Below, in pieces: positions 21,051 to 32,061 of a stretch of 64,000 bases of DNA. Below the pieces are notes generated by a model. It did no database searches. It saw nothing but the letters and a program-made list of their open reading frames with translations, and was not told the DNA's origin. Source of the stretch: Melanopsichium pennsylvanicum (taxonomy: Eukaryota > Basidiomycota > Ustilaginomycetes > Ustilaginales); contig OAPG01000017.1 in NCBI GenBank assembly GCA_900208305.1, positions 493,038 through 557,037 on the forward strand. Reading direction: 5' to 3'. Both the position numbers and the translations under genes were made by a program. Each line of letters starts with the position of its first letter. Position 1 is the first letter of the stretch.

Positions 21051-23126
21051 TCAGTTGCCGATGGATTTGACCGCCTTTGCAGTGCCGATGGTGGTCGAGT
21101 TAACCTTGGTAGCGAATCTCAACGAGCACAGACTTTCGTTGAGATGGGCTGCCATTGGGCTCAACGCCAGCAACATCAATGTTTTCGAATTACCTCCCAA
21201 GCTGTTCTTCAACAACCATGTGAGCGTCGAGTTTCTGTAAGGCACGTGACTGGTTGAGCCTCTGTTCTGTCCAAGGGCTGATATCACGTCGGCCAAGGAG
21301 GAGAGGGATTTGTTGATAGACTGAGCTTCCTTTAGTCGGATTGGGTCTTTGTCAGAACCGCTATTGGCCAAGCGTTCGGAACCAGCAAGGTCGACCAGCG
21401 AAAGAACCGCATCGCAAGCTTCCATGGTGGTCGCATTCTGACCACGAACACGGAGCATGAACACGGAATGGGATCGGGACGAACGCTCGTTCATCAAGGT
21501 TGCTGCTACTTGTCGACGCTTCTTGGCCTTTTCCAGTAGCGCAAACACTTGGGCTGGCGAGTCCAACGCAATGACCACGGTTTCGGATACTGTGGTTCGG
21601 CCTTTATCGTGCTTGATCTCGTGTTTGGCCTTATCCACCTCGGTCTTGCCTAGCAAATCATTGATATTGTCGAGATAAATTTCGAGCATCGAGCCTTCAA
21701 AATCGTACTTCCAACCTTTGTCTTTCAGACTCTCGGCTGTCGACCAGAGCATTTGTACTGCACGCGGAATCAATCCGGCACCAGCATCGGCGCTTGGATT
21801 ACTACCCCAGCCTGTGCTCGAATCTGGTGCACCTTCGAGCGTATGCGTTTTACCAGAGCCTGTTTGTCCGTAGGCAAAGATGCTCGTGTTGTACCCATCC
21901 AGCACGCTCTGGGTGAGGTGTGCGATTTCTTCAAACACGTCAGCCTGAGACGCGCTTGGTTGGAAGACTCGATCGAATGTGAAGAGGTGGTTGCGCATGG
22001 TGACAGTGCCCGTGGCGGATTCACCGGCGGCAAGAAGCTCGATGGATGTCGCTTCGCGTTCATTCGGGAACCGAATCGTTGCAAGGGCTTCGGTGCCGTT
22101 AGCCGCATCGTTGTTGGAGGGAGGTCTGACTCGACAGAATACTCGAATGTTTCCTCGAAGTTCCTGAACTTCATTGTGAAGCTTGCGGCGGAGAGTTTCG
22201 GCTTCGCGAAGCTCGTTTTCCAGGTACAGGTTCGACTCCTTGGTAGAGGCTAAATCTTGGTCCATGGAAGAGATCTTGGAGCGAAGTGTTTCGATCTCAT
22301 CTTGAAGCACCTGAATCTGGCTACGGAGAGCAGTGTTGGTGGACTCCATGGTAAGATGGCTAGTGCACTGCTGATTCAGTGTTGCTTTCAAAGCCACGAC
22401 TGTCTCTCTCTCCTGTTCGAGCTCTGTCTCTAACAATCGCTTCTCCCGATTGAATTTTGCAGTGAGTTGCAAGATCTCATCATCCGCGATGGTTCTGCGG
22501 CGTTTGATCTCATCCTGTTTACTCTGTGCGATCTTTCTTTGTTCGATCAGATCCTCCTCAAGCTGACGAACCTTATCTTCTTGAGCTAGACGCTCGGAAC
22601 GTTCCTTGTTCCATTTCTCTTCGGTCTTTTGGCGTTCCAATTCGAACAACTCGGCCATAGAGGCTAAGCGAGACTCCATGGCATCCATTCTGGATGGATC
22701 CACATCACCCGATGCAGCAGAAGTAGTACTGCCATTACTTGTACGTGATGCGGCAGTAGCAGCAGCTTTGGTACCTGGTCGGAGTCGGGTAACGTTAGTA
22801 ACCCCGCGACGGACAGTGCCAGTAGTGGAAAGGGCGGCAGAGGCAGCAACTTTGCCTGCCGAGACGGAGCGGGTGGTAGCGCCAACACCTGGACGGTTGG
22901 TGGTGTTTGTCATGGGAGCGCGCGGAAGAGTTGCCGTTGCTGAGGTGGTGGCAGTGCGACGGGCAGGAACAAAGCGGCCGCCATCGGCTGAGCTGACTGA
23001 ACTAGCGGCGGGGAAAGAGCGACCTGTAGCGGGTTCACGCAGCTTGCTAGGACCAGCGGTAGTGCTAGGTAGGGTTGCATTCGAGCGCTGGCGCTTCACT
23101 GTCTGCGGGATGGGAATGCTTGACAT
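21051..23126 (-). CDS. KAR3: Kinesin-14 (Kar3/KlpA type, C-terminal motor)
   Basis: 691 residues. The order is a basic Ser/Thr/Arg-rich tail (1-150), a long coiled coil (about 155-320), the kinesin-14 neck NEVQELRGNIRVFCRVRPP (about 318), and a C-terminal motor with P-loop GQTGSGKTHT (about 418), switch I NERSSRSHS and switch II SLVDLAGSERL. A motor at the C-terminus with this neck marks a minus-end-directed kinesin. Kar3 relatives work in spindle assembly and karyogamy, usually with a light-chain partner (Cik1/Vik1 in yeast; such a partner is not seen here). Single exon. The start ATG 23126 is the first in frame. Confidence 0.93.
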   Translation of the reverse strand: MSSIPIPQTVKRQRSNATLPSTTAGPSKLREPATGRSFPAASSVSSADGGRFVPARRTATTSATATLPRAPMTNTTNRPGVGATTRSVSAGKVAASAALSTTGTVRRGVTNVTRLRPGTKAAATAASRTSNGSTTSAASGDVDPSRMDAMESRLASMAELFELERQKTEEKWNKERSERLAQEDKVRQLEEDLIEQRKIAQSKQDEIKRRRTIADDEILQLTAKFNREKRLLETELEQERETVVALKATLNQQCTSHLTMESTNTALRSQIQVLQDEIETLRSKISSMDQDLASTKESNLYLENELREAETLRRKLHNEVQELRGNIRVFCRVRPPSNNDAANGTEALATIRFPNEREATSIELLAAGESATGTVTMRNHLFTFDRVFQPSASQADVFEEIAHLTQSVLDGYNTSIFAYGQTGSGKTHTLEGAPDSSTGWGSNPSADAGAGLIPRAVQMLWSTAESLKDKGWKYDFEGSMLEIYLDNINDLLGKTEVDKAKHEIKHDKGRTTVSETVVIALDSPAQVFALLEKAKKRRQVAATLMNERSSRSHSVFMLRVRGQNATTMEACDAVLSLVDLAGSERLANSGSDKDPIRLKEAQSINKSLSSLADVISALGQNRGSTSHVPYRNSTLTWLLKNSLGGNSKTLMLLALSPMAAHLNESLCSLRFATKVNSTTIGTAKAVKSIGN

Positions 23127-23873
23127 GATTGGTTATGTTATGACGAAAGCTCGTCACAGGCGGACTACGAACGAGCTTATATGGTTCCAAATAGTGTATG
23201 CTTGTTGCGTTGTGGAGTGTGATCGGAGAGTGTGGTAATGATTGTGCGCGGCACGTCAGGCACCTCTGAACGAGATGAAAGAAATGAGGAAGATGGCCGG
23301 AATGAAGTTGCGAGATTCTACGTCCCTCACTCTCTAGCAAAGTAACACGCCCAAACACGATCGATATTGGTACGGATCACAAGATTGCCTGCCCTCTTCT
23401 CTCGAGTCCAAGATGACCAACACAAACACGAACAGCGCGTTCTTCTCTGCTCGCACGAATAAGTGGAATCCAACTGTCAAAAACAAGAAAAGAACAAAAA
23501 CACACACACACACACACACAAAAAGTACGCGCTTTCACACCCCCCCCCCCCCCTTCAATAATCTGCGTGAATCAAATTGTTCGCGCCTTTTCTCGAGTGG
23601 GTCACGTGCATCACCAATCCCCACCACTGCCGCTTTGGTCTCGTTGCAGGTCTTCACACCTGCAGAACAAAAGCAGAATACACAACACCATACATCAAAG
23701 CAGTCTTTCGATGGGCATACAGTACAAGCAAATGGAACGGGAAACACAATTTTCTGCTCTAGATTCAGTTGTTAGAGTCATGAGAAGCCGGGGAGCAAGT
23801 TGATGCGAGGATCAAGGTGAGGGAAGATTTTAGGCGCAAGAAGTGAACTCGGCGCTCAGCAGCAAGCCTGAGA
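23127..23873. other. Kinesin upstream region and 3' flank of tropomyosin
   Basis: About 750 bp with a CA repeat at about 23503-23521 and a C homopolymer at about 23540-23554, the latter likely unstable. The minus strand here is CT-rich only near the kinesin start. Small frames on both strands lack support. Confidence 0.45.
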
Positions 23874-24272
23874 TTAGTGACGTACCGCTGGCTCATCGAC
23901 ATTGCCTTCAAATTCTGCTTCAGCGTCAAAGAAGCCAGAGTCATCCGAGTCGCCAAGCAAGCTACCAGTTGCCGACAATATCACAGGTTCAGGCTCAGCT
24001 ACCAGCAATACCAGCAGTATTTGTGCCCAAACGCCGACAAGCGTCACAAAGATCTCCTTGACCGGTGGCGCAACAAGCGCAAGTGTACGCTGCGATAAGC
24101 TCCGCATCAAGTCCGCTACAGCGTCACCAACTTGGAACTGCATTCCAACCTTTTTAGCCTCTGACTCTTCCACGGCATCTTCAAACGCCTGCTCGTCCTC
24201 CTCCGATTCGTAACCTTCACCAACACCTGCGTCTTCTGCAAAAGACTCGCCAGCTCCGACTCTGGCAATGAC

Positions 24273-25455
24273 CTAGAGGCTCTCCATCTGTGCCACGACC
24301 TCGTCGAGCTCTGCTTTCGAGGTTCGGTAACGCTCTTCGGCCTCCTCGTACTTCTTCTCCCACTGAGCCACCTCGCGCTCAAGGGTTGCCACCTGTCTCT
24401 CAAAGTGCTCTGCCTTGACGTCAACCTGTCGTAGCCTGTTGAGCATTCCACAAATGTACCAGAAAAGGGGTCAGCCAGTCGAATCCTATAGGCCAAGCTA
24501 CGTTGGTGCAAGGATAGAGATTGCGGTACTCACTTCTCGGTGGTCTCCCGAAGATTCTTTTCAGCAGTGTCGAGTTCGGACTCGAGCAAGTCAACCTTGC
24601 GCTGAAGGGATTCCGAGTTGGTGGCGTTGGACTCGTGCTCCTCTCGTGCTGACTTGTGCTCGTGAAGTTTGCCCTCGAGCTTGTCGAGGTCACCCTCAGC
24701 AACGCTGAGCTTGTGCTGCAAAGAGGCTATCTCCTGGTCCTTGGTGAGGAGCTCCTGCTCGAGCTGCTTGTTCTTTGCTGCGAGCTCGTCGGCACGCTCA
24801 CTGGCTGCGTCAGCCTCTACACGGAGCGAGTTGAGTTTCTGTTTGAGCAAAGTAATAGCCGGGCGAGCGGTAGAGTAGAATGCCATCAGTTCACCGCATC
24901 ACCAGATCCAGCTGAGTTTCACTATTCCCTGCTAAGGGATGTCACTGGATAGAATCGTGCTTACCTCCTTGATGCGGTCCTGTGGCGTGAATTTTCAGAT
25001 CATGCATGAGAGGCAGGGAAGTTGGTTCCAAAAGTCGAGCGAAGTGATCGTGGTCGTTTATGTAGGGAGTAGCAAAACAGCAAATTATACGGTCGGTCGT
25101 GAGAGGGAAGAGGCCGAGGATCGAACCAATTGTCAGCACAAGTCCTCGTATCAAAGCGGAGCTGCCGATGCCAAGATTCATATGCCATGCTTTCAGCATA
25201 CTTGCAGGCTGCCTAATCATGCTAGACAAGAAGGTGCAGCCCGCATTGGCTCGAGAAATTCCTCCAGAAAGCATCATGCGCCGAGATTTGTGCATGGCCA
25301 CGGGCCAACGGAACCAATTGAAAGGAGTGCGCCATGCTTGGACGATGGTGCACGCCATGTTATCGAGGAGGTGACTTGGTTCAGAGCGCCATGATGTGTC
25401 CCGTACTGTCCCGATCGCTCGAGATCCGCGAAATTGGTTCGGACGGACTCACCAT
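24273..25455 (-). CDS. Tropomyosin (Cdc8/Tpm1 type), four coding exons
   Basis: Assembled from exons 25455-25453 (only ATG, followed by donor GTGAGT), 24979-24965 (15 nt, encoding DRIKE, between CCACAG and GTAAG), 24838-24534, and 24435-24273. The 161-residue result equals the length of fission-yeast Cdc8 and is one continuous coiled coil from MDRIKEKLNSLRVEAD to the ending VVAQMESL, with the family blocks RKVDLLESELDTAEKNLRETTEK and VKAEHFERQV. It should wrap actin cables and rings and guide formin- and myosin-based polarity. Intron 1 is about 470 nt, and the leader upstream carries CT/CA tracts. See the finding on the open frame directly behind the stop. No single long frame covers the gene, so it is easily missed. 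Confidence 0.9.
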
Positions 25456-25881
25456 TGTGTATGATCTGCTTGTGGAAAATGTCGTGAAGAAAGGTCGTGG
25501 TCGTGAAGAGAAGAAATAGATAAGAGACTTGTCGATTGAAGATAGGAGTGGATTAGCAAGACGAAGCTGACGGCGGGGATTTGGTGAGCTTTGTTGGTTG
25601 CTGTGCCGATGCTCAAACGTTGATCGTCTCGTCAGAAACACAAAGAGAGGCACACACACAGCACAGCTCAGCTTGAACTGGCCAGCACACGCAAACGCAA
25701 CACACACACACACACACACACAATATTCACACGCAGATGGAAAAATAACGCGCCCGTGCGCTTGTCTCGGTGAGGAGGTGGTGAGAAATTGTGAATGAAT
25801 TGTCCAATTGTTGAAAGAGGGGGCGAGCTGTTTCAGGGGCGCTAACCAACCGTGACCGTTGGAAATTTGAGTGGAAAGTGC

Positions 25882-25918
<37 letters not shown>

Positions 25919-26666
25919 GGGCGTATTTTTTTCTGAGTCCAACACACGAGTCGCAGCCAGAGGGGGATGATTTAAGGATTGGCGTGTGCGCTGACTTCGA
26001 AAATGGGCCCCTCTCTTCCCATCGCTCCCCTTGACTGTATCGCGTCTCAACTCTCTCCTTGCCGCGTCATAAGCATTAATAAGCACCTTCTGCTAATCCA
26101 ATGTTACCCCAGTGCTGACACCCTTGGTGCTCAAACTAAGATTCCATAATCCGGAACCCACGGCAGGCAACATACACAGACATTCGATCCCACTGTAGTC
26201 AGTAAAAAAAGAGTCACAAGAGCATTCTTTCCAAATTGAACCCAAAAGATGAGATAAGACCTACATACAATGATCAACAACAACAGTGAAGACAAGACCT
26301 GGAACAAACGAGACTAAAACCCAATGAAAGAAGCAAGAATATTGTCACAAGAGAACATGGGAGAGTAAGAGAAAGGGAGAACAAGTGACTAGAGGTGGGC
26401 CCAGAGCAGGAAAGAGGGGTATACTATCGAATGGCGATGAGACGGCAGAGAGACGACAATGATGATGACGAATGCCCACTATTTTAGAGGCTTGGCGTGT
26501 ATATGTGAAGACTGAAAAATGGTCTTTCGCGGCTTTTATAACCCTATGTATAATGCTTTGGACCGTACGCAGTTGCGATTCTGAGAAATGCGAAAATTGA
26601 GAAAGGAAGACAGAGCGGATCCTTGACTCTCGCGACTACTCGATTTGAATGTCGACAGTCGCAGAA
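25456..26666. other. Gap with CA and GA microsatellites
   Basis: 1.2 kb between the tropomyosin start and the end of the response regulator gene. A CA repeat (about 25700-25722) and a GA repeat (about 25886-25914) sit where the tropomyosin promoter and leader should be; on its strand these read GT and CT. The rest (26100-26640) is probably the 3' region of the next gene. No gene is seen. Confidence 0.5.
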
Positions 26667-28331
26667 TCAGTGTTGAGATTGCGAATATGGTTGATCCAGA
26701 TGCAACGCATCCATGCGCGGGCAGATGTCACCGCGCATGCCATGCTTCTTGTCATCGTGGTCAGGCCTGCACACCATGATGCGACGAGAACTGTTCTGAA
26801 GAGACAATATGTGCTTGGAAAGAGGCGGTAACGACGGCAAGATTGGCGCATCCAACAAGCCAAGACCGGGTCCGCGTGGTACCAGTAGATCGTCAGCGCA
26901 AGGACTGAATACGGCGTTATGCATGTCATCGACGTCGTCATCCTTGCTCTCGCTCATTGTGTCAACGTCTGCCGGAGAGGAGACAGGGGTAGTAAGGCTT
27001 GAGCAAGGACTGTTAGCGCGCTGGCTGCTGAAGCTGCTGAGCGGGTCGAGCGAAGAGGAGCGCTGCGTCGTGGTGGTGTAGCCCGACGAAAGTGGTGTGC
27101 TCGACCAAGCCGAAGACGAAGCGTCGGTGTGCTCGACGCCAGTGCTGTCAGTGGAATCGTCCGAGTCAGTGCGCCTGGGCCTCTTCGGTGGCACTGGGCG
27201 AATGTCAGGGCGTACCGCACGAGGCACAAGATCCGGGTTGGATCGCATAGCAGGCTCGGCGCGAAGGCGGCCGACAGGCGAGGCATCGAGCATGTACGCT
27301 GGTGAACTGATGCGATGGATAGGCACAGGCCTAACAGGAATCGGTGCTCGCCTTTCGGCAAGGCAGTCGCGCTCGCGTTCGCGAGTCTCACGCTCAACGA
27401 GCGATTGAAACGAAAGCATCGGGACGCAGGATGCATACTTTCCATCGCCCTGAATGGTCTCGCCCTCGCCGTCGATTCCATTGTCAGCCATGTCGGCAGC
27501 GCTGGACTGCTGAACAGAGCGGATCGCGGGCAAATGCTCCGACCTAGGCGAGTTGAACGACGACCTGCGTGGTTCAGAAAGCGTGGTGGATCGGCTGATA
27601 GAGAGTGCCTTGCGCTCGCGCAATGACTTTGATGTCTGCGCCTTGAGCATGGCCGCAAATTGGTTGGCACTCGAATACTCGGGAGTGGGCGAGCCACAGT
27701 TGCGGTCATTTGACTTTGAGGTGGTGACCACGCCACCGTTGGCTGTGGGAACAAAGAAGAGTCGTTGTTCGAGCTCGATGGGGGGCATGGGAGGTAACAC
27801 CCTTTCGGACCCTACGAGCACAGGAGTGACAGAGCCTTTAGCCTCGGAAGCCTCGATGGACAGTGGGCAGATGTACTGCTGGAAATTTTGGAAGCGCACA
27901 GGCTTGCTGATCATGCCATCCATGCCAACATGGCGGTAAAGCGAAGCAGGTTCAACACCGACGTTGGTGGTGACAGCGACGACGTGCGCGTTGCGGTTGG
28001 CAGGAAGGATGCCATCTTCGCCGGCTCGAATTCGACGAGTGCACTCGACTCCATCGAGATAAGGCATTTCGATGTCCATAAAAATCAGATCGAAGATCTC
28101 AGTACGAAGCAACTGGAGCGCCTTGAGGCCACTGTCAAGGCTGACAGGGGGGCGGGCTAAAGCATGACCGAAGCGGCGCTTGAGAAGCGTACTAAGCACC
28201 GAAAGATTGATGTGGTTGTCATCGACGAGAAGAATACGAAGCGAGTGAGTGGGTGGCAAAGGTGAAGCGGATCGTGAATCGTTTGCGGCGAAAGCAGCAA
28301 CGACGGGCGATGGTTTTGATGCGAATGACAT
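26667..28331 (-). CDS. Stand-alone response regulator with N-terminal receiver domain
   Basis: 554 residues from ATG 28331 (the frame is open further up, but only to a TTG at 28520). A receiver domain fills residues about 31-160: acidic pair VDDN (Asp37-38), phosphoacceptor FMDIEMP (Asp86), AVTTN (Thr121/122) and ISKP (Lys143), so all phosphorelay residues are present. The remaining about 390 residues are Ser/Pro/Arg-rich and probably unfolded, with no HSF, GATA or kinase domain. Receiver-first order sets it apart from Ssk1/Mcs4 and Skn7, in which the receiver follows other domains; it resembles Srr1-like fungal stress regulators, but that link is tentative. It would accept phosphate from an Ypd1-type HPt protein. 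Confidence 0.82.
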   Translation of the reverse strand: MSFASKPSPVVAAFAANDSRSASPLPPTHSLRILLVDDNHINLSVLSTLLKRRFGHALARPPVSLDSGLKALQLLRTEIFDLIFMDIEMPYLDGVECTRRIRAGEDGILPANRNAHVVAVTTNVGVEPASLYRHVGMDGMISKPVRFQNFQQYICPLSIEASEAKGSVTPVLVGSERVLPPMPPIELEQRLFFVPTANGGVVTTSKSNDRNCGSPTPEYSSANQFAAMLKAQTSKSLRERKALSISRSTTLSEPRRSSFNSPRSEHLPAIRSVQQSSAADMADNGIDGEGETIQGDGKYASCVPMLSFQSLVERETRERERDCLAERRAPIPVRPVPIHRISSPAYMLDASPVGRLRAEPAMRSNPDLVPRAVRPDIRPVPPKRPRRTDSDDSTDSTGVEHTDASSSAWSSTPLSSGYTTTTQRSSSLDPLSSFSSQRANSPCSSLTTPVSSPADVDTMSESKDDDVDDMHNAVFSPCADDLLVPRGPGLGLLDAPILPSLPPLSKHILSLQNSSRRIMVCRPDHDDKKHGMRGDICPRMDALHLDQPYSQSQH

Positions 28332-31300
28332 GAACGGGCGTACTGTCCAAAGCGGCTTGCCCTTCAGATGAGGAATTGAGACGTCGTGCGTCGAAAAAAG
28401 AAAGCGGGCAAAGTAGAACAACTGAGTCGCCCTAGGGATCAAGTCGCTTCGGGATTGAAGCGAATCTAGCCGGAAATTGAACTCTGGGAAAGAGTGACGA
28501 AAAGATAGATTTTGGATCAAGTCGGAGGAAAGTGGTGCAGAAATGCAGAAATGTGACGAAATCGAGTCGACGGAAGGTGTCGTAGGAGAGGGATGTGGTA
28601 GATGAAAAGTATATGCAGCTCGAATATCGCAGAGTGGTGCGAATAAAGTATTCGAGGGCTGGGGGAGACGTCGATGATCGTAGCCTACGGGACGATACTA
28701 GGTGACGAGGAGCAAGTTAGAATGTCAGAACAGCGGAGAAAAGCACAGATAATCTGTGCTCGCCGATCTGTGAGCAGCTTTTGTTGGTGGTTGAGGAAGT
28801 GGCAAAGCTTTATGATGAAAGCGGTGTTGACGGTATGGCTGTTGAGAGATGAGGTGGAATTGGAATGTGTGCGACGGGCCACTGATGGACGCCAAGTAGT
28901 GAGAGGAGGTCGATTTAGATTGTACCTATCGTCTCATGACAGAGCAGGTTTAGTTAGGAAAATGTGCGGTATTGCTGTACGAGAACAGCGTCGCGTCGAC
29001 CTAAAAAGGTGGTAGAGAGAAGGTCGAGCTTGCAGCGTTAGCCGGAAAGAGGGCGAACAGCAGAGTGTAGATGAAGTTGTGTCCTCCTGAAGTTTAAACG
29101 TCGACTTTGATGAAACAAAGCAGAACAATGTGAGAATGGTGGTGGTGAGGAAGGGAGGTGGAGTTGGAAGCTGATACACGTATAGATGTCGAGCGGGCTG
29201 ATGGAGGGTCTGTCTTGGCAGAAGCGCAGTGGCGGTTGAGTCAGGAAGTTGATTGGTGCCGAAAGGAAGATGGGGCCACAGGAGGGCGACAGTTGAAGAA
29301 AAGTGTGTGAGAGAGTTCGAGCATGAATCAAATGCGAGATTTTCGGAAAGCGACGATTCGATGGCGGTGGGCACACTGTGTGTGTACTGTATAATTGTGG
29401 TACAGTAGGTGGGTGGCAAAGTAGCTTGGGGAAGGCGAAAAAAAGGATAACCGGTCTGAAGAGCAAGGAAAAAGAAAGCAGTCACCGCGAGCCACAGGCA
29501 GCCATTGCTTGTATAGGGATGACGATAGATAGGCGGACGAGGTGGCCTTGCAGAGCAAAACACTGCTCGATTGGCCATGAAACTTGTGACAGCACTGTCA
29601 AAAGCTCGAGCTACGTTAGCTGTAATTCGATGGACAGCCAACGCCGCGGGGATCGATGGGCAGCGGTGAGCCATGACATTACTGTGAGCAACGCGAGCCA
29701 TTATTGGGTGGCAAAATTGTGCCAAAAAACTTTTACCGCGTTTTAAAATAATTCAACCGGAATACAATCGAGCATCAGCCGCTGTTTGTATCGTTCCATC
29801 AAGATCGCCAGCGGGACAAGGATGAAACAGCAAAGAACAAACAAAGAAAACAAGAAAGTGGGAATCTCGTTTTTTTTTTCATCTCTGGTTTGAAGACAAT
29901 CTCTCTGCTCTGACCCCACTGACACGCTCGACATTTCGCTCAAGGCATCCGATTCAGGCAGAATTCAGGTTCAACGCGACTCGCCGTGAGAAGGTTTCAA
30001 ATTGCTATTAATACAGTAATTTAATATGGTTGTCAAACTTTTCTTTAATACAAGTGAGCATTCGCCACAACACTATTTGCAAATACACTTTCCACCCGGA
30101 TCGACCAGCTTTCCACCCTGGCTCAGTCTGATCTAGGTTAGCTGCCAAATGAGCTCGCTCATTTTTAAATGCCGTAGTAATTTGTAAATTTCACTTTTGC
30201 TAAACAAATCATTTTCCATCCATCGTGATAGTTCTGCTTAACGCTCTAACAGTCTTGGTACCATTAGCCCTCCACACTGCTAATGTCAAGCGTGATCACT
30301 GTAGCATGTGCATGGTGAGACCACTGATCATAGTCAAGCAGCATTCTGAGACCCATTCTTACACCCTGAACAGACTTGACATTGGAACGACGTGTTAGCG
30401 AACCCTCCCTTTTGGAGCCGGAGAGCGTGAATCTTTGCATTCCGCTGCAGTCTTCCTCGGATTCCGAACAAGGACGTTATTTTCTCTGATAACTCGATGG
30501 TACGCTACCGAACGTCTAGCTGGTCTGACGACAGGCTCCAGCCAGCCTACCTGGCAAGTGGACATGGCATAAATACATTCATCTTTGGATGTCGATCGAG
30601 GTGGCGAAATCAGGCTGATGAAGAGCCGCAGTACAGCGGGGCGGCTCCTGGTCCTGTATGTTTAGCCGATTCAAGCTACAGAGCTCATGAATGCCGTGAC
30701 TGTCTAAACGACCTTGCATCTTCGTAGCTCCGGCCCAGAGTCAGTCACGTCGTTTGGTTTGGTCTGCACAAGTCAGTATAGCATTCTTGTCAGCCCGTCG
30801 AAACAAAAGCATAGACCGTTCATTTGTGTATTTTCAGAAGAACAAGGGTGACAAGGAACAATGCCGTACTATACGAGACGAGAAATGCTCGATGGGTGCG
30901 GAAGGTCGCACCACACTGCAACTGCAGGTGTTTGAGCAAAGACAGTCTTTTTGCATGCGGACGAGCTTGTTCCTCGGCTTGCTCATATGTAACGAAGCCA
31001 ACACCATTTCGGTACCGCTGAACCGCAATAAGTGAAACCTTGGTCCCTTTCCCTCCCATCGTGGAATGCCATCACGCGCTCGCATTCCACCTGCACGTCT
31101 GTACCAACCGCCAATCGTACCTTTGTTCCAAAAGCCGGCCCGTAAAATCGCCTTTCTTCACCCCTTGATTCGACCCCTCGCCGGTCAGCATGATCAGCGC
31201 CTAAGTACACAGGTGACTGAGGATAGTACTGTGTCGCGCCAAAATAACACACTTTTCAACTCTGCCTTGCCACGCACATCGTATAGAAATATGCATGCAT

Positions 31301-32061
31301 ACAGCCATCCACTTCGATATGATTTCTGTTGGAGAGCCCGTCTAGGTCGATGCCGTTTCTCTCGCCACCCTGCCGGGCAACCAGGCCAGATCAGCCCTAC
31401 TTTCCGAACAGAGCTCCCACAACAGGGATGGCCAAGCACTTTTTCTTCTTCCGCATCGACGAAGTCCGAGTCCATCGGTAGCATCAGAAGTCGCAGCAGG
31501 AAGTGGAACGCGCCACCTCTCTGCGGCTATTTCCAGCAGATATTCGTGGAATCGGATCATCAGCACGCTTCGTCGACCAAGCTCCTAAGTACGCAGTCCT
31601 CCCTCTCCCTTGCTATTGCATTTCGTTTACTTCAAATAATGAATTGGCGTTTTTTCGAAACAAGGTGGTCTCGAGCACATTTCGTGGCCGACTGCGAGGA
31701 GCAAGCGATCGTTGAGGACAAAGAAAGCTTGCAGTCGGAGTCGTTCATCTGACACGCTCAAGGGTGTTGCGTACATACAGTGAATTAATGTACGCACATG
31801 AACACCTTGGCAGCTCAAAAGCTTGACTTGAACTCAGCTTCTCCACAGACGATCTGAAATTCTCTCGGCGAGCCATCGTGTGGGAAGCAAGATGTGCACG
31901 ACGGAAGCGAATTGCTTCTCCGATCTGGACGGCATCCTTCATTTTCTTTTCCCACTCGGTTTCTTCACTCTCTCGCACACTGTATAGTCCCTCCTTTCTC
32001 TGCCTCTTCTTGTCTATGTGCATACGGACTTCAGAACACCTTGCAAGGTCTAGCCCCAGCC
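28332..32061. other. Gene-poor region of about 3.7 kb
   Basis: 28332-29740 is probably the long leader and promoter of the response regulator: the minus strand is CT/CA-rich and stays open for 264 codons (29725-28934) without a coding-like composition. 29750-30250 is AT-rich and includes TACAGTAATT at 30012. 30490-31760 has several medium frames on both strands, the longest at 31066-31752 plus (228 codons from an ATG); none shows a recognisable domain, and both strands are equally open. No transposase, reverse transcriptase or terminal repeat was seen. Confidence 0.45.

Noticed and set aside
22606..23238. 210-codon frame antisense to the kinesin tail
   Set aside because: It lies opposite the Ala/Thr/Arg-rich tail of a well-supported kinesin gene.
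28934..29725. 264-codon minus-strand frame upstream of the response regulator
   Set aside because: It begins at TTG and has a pyrimidine-rich, leader-like composition without domain or splice logic.
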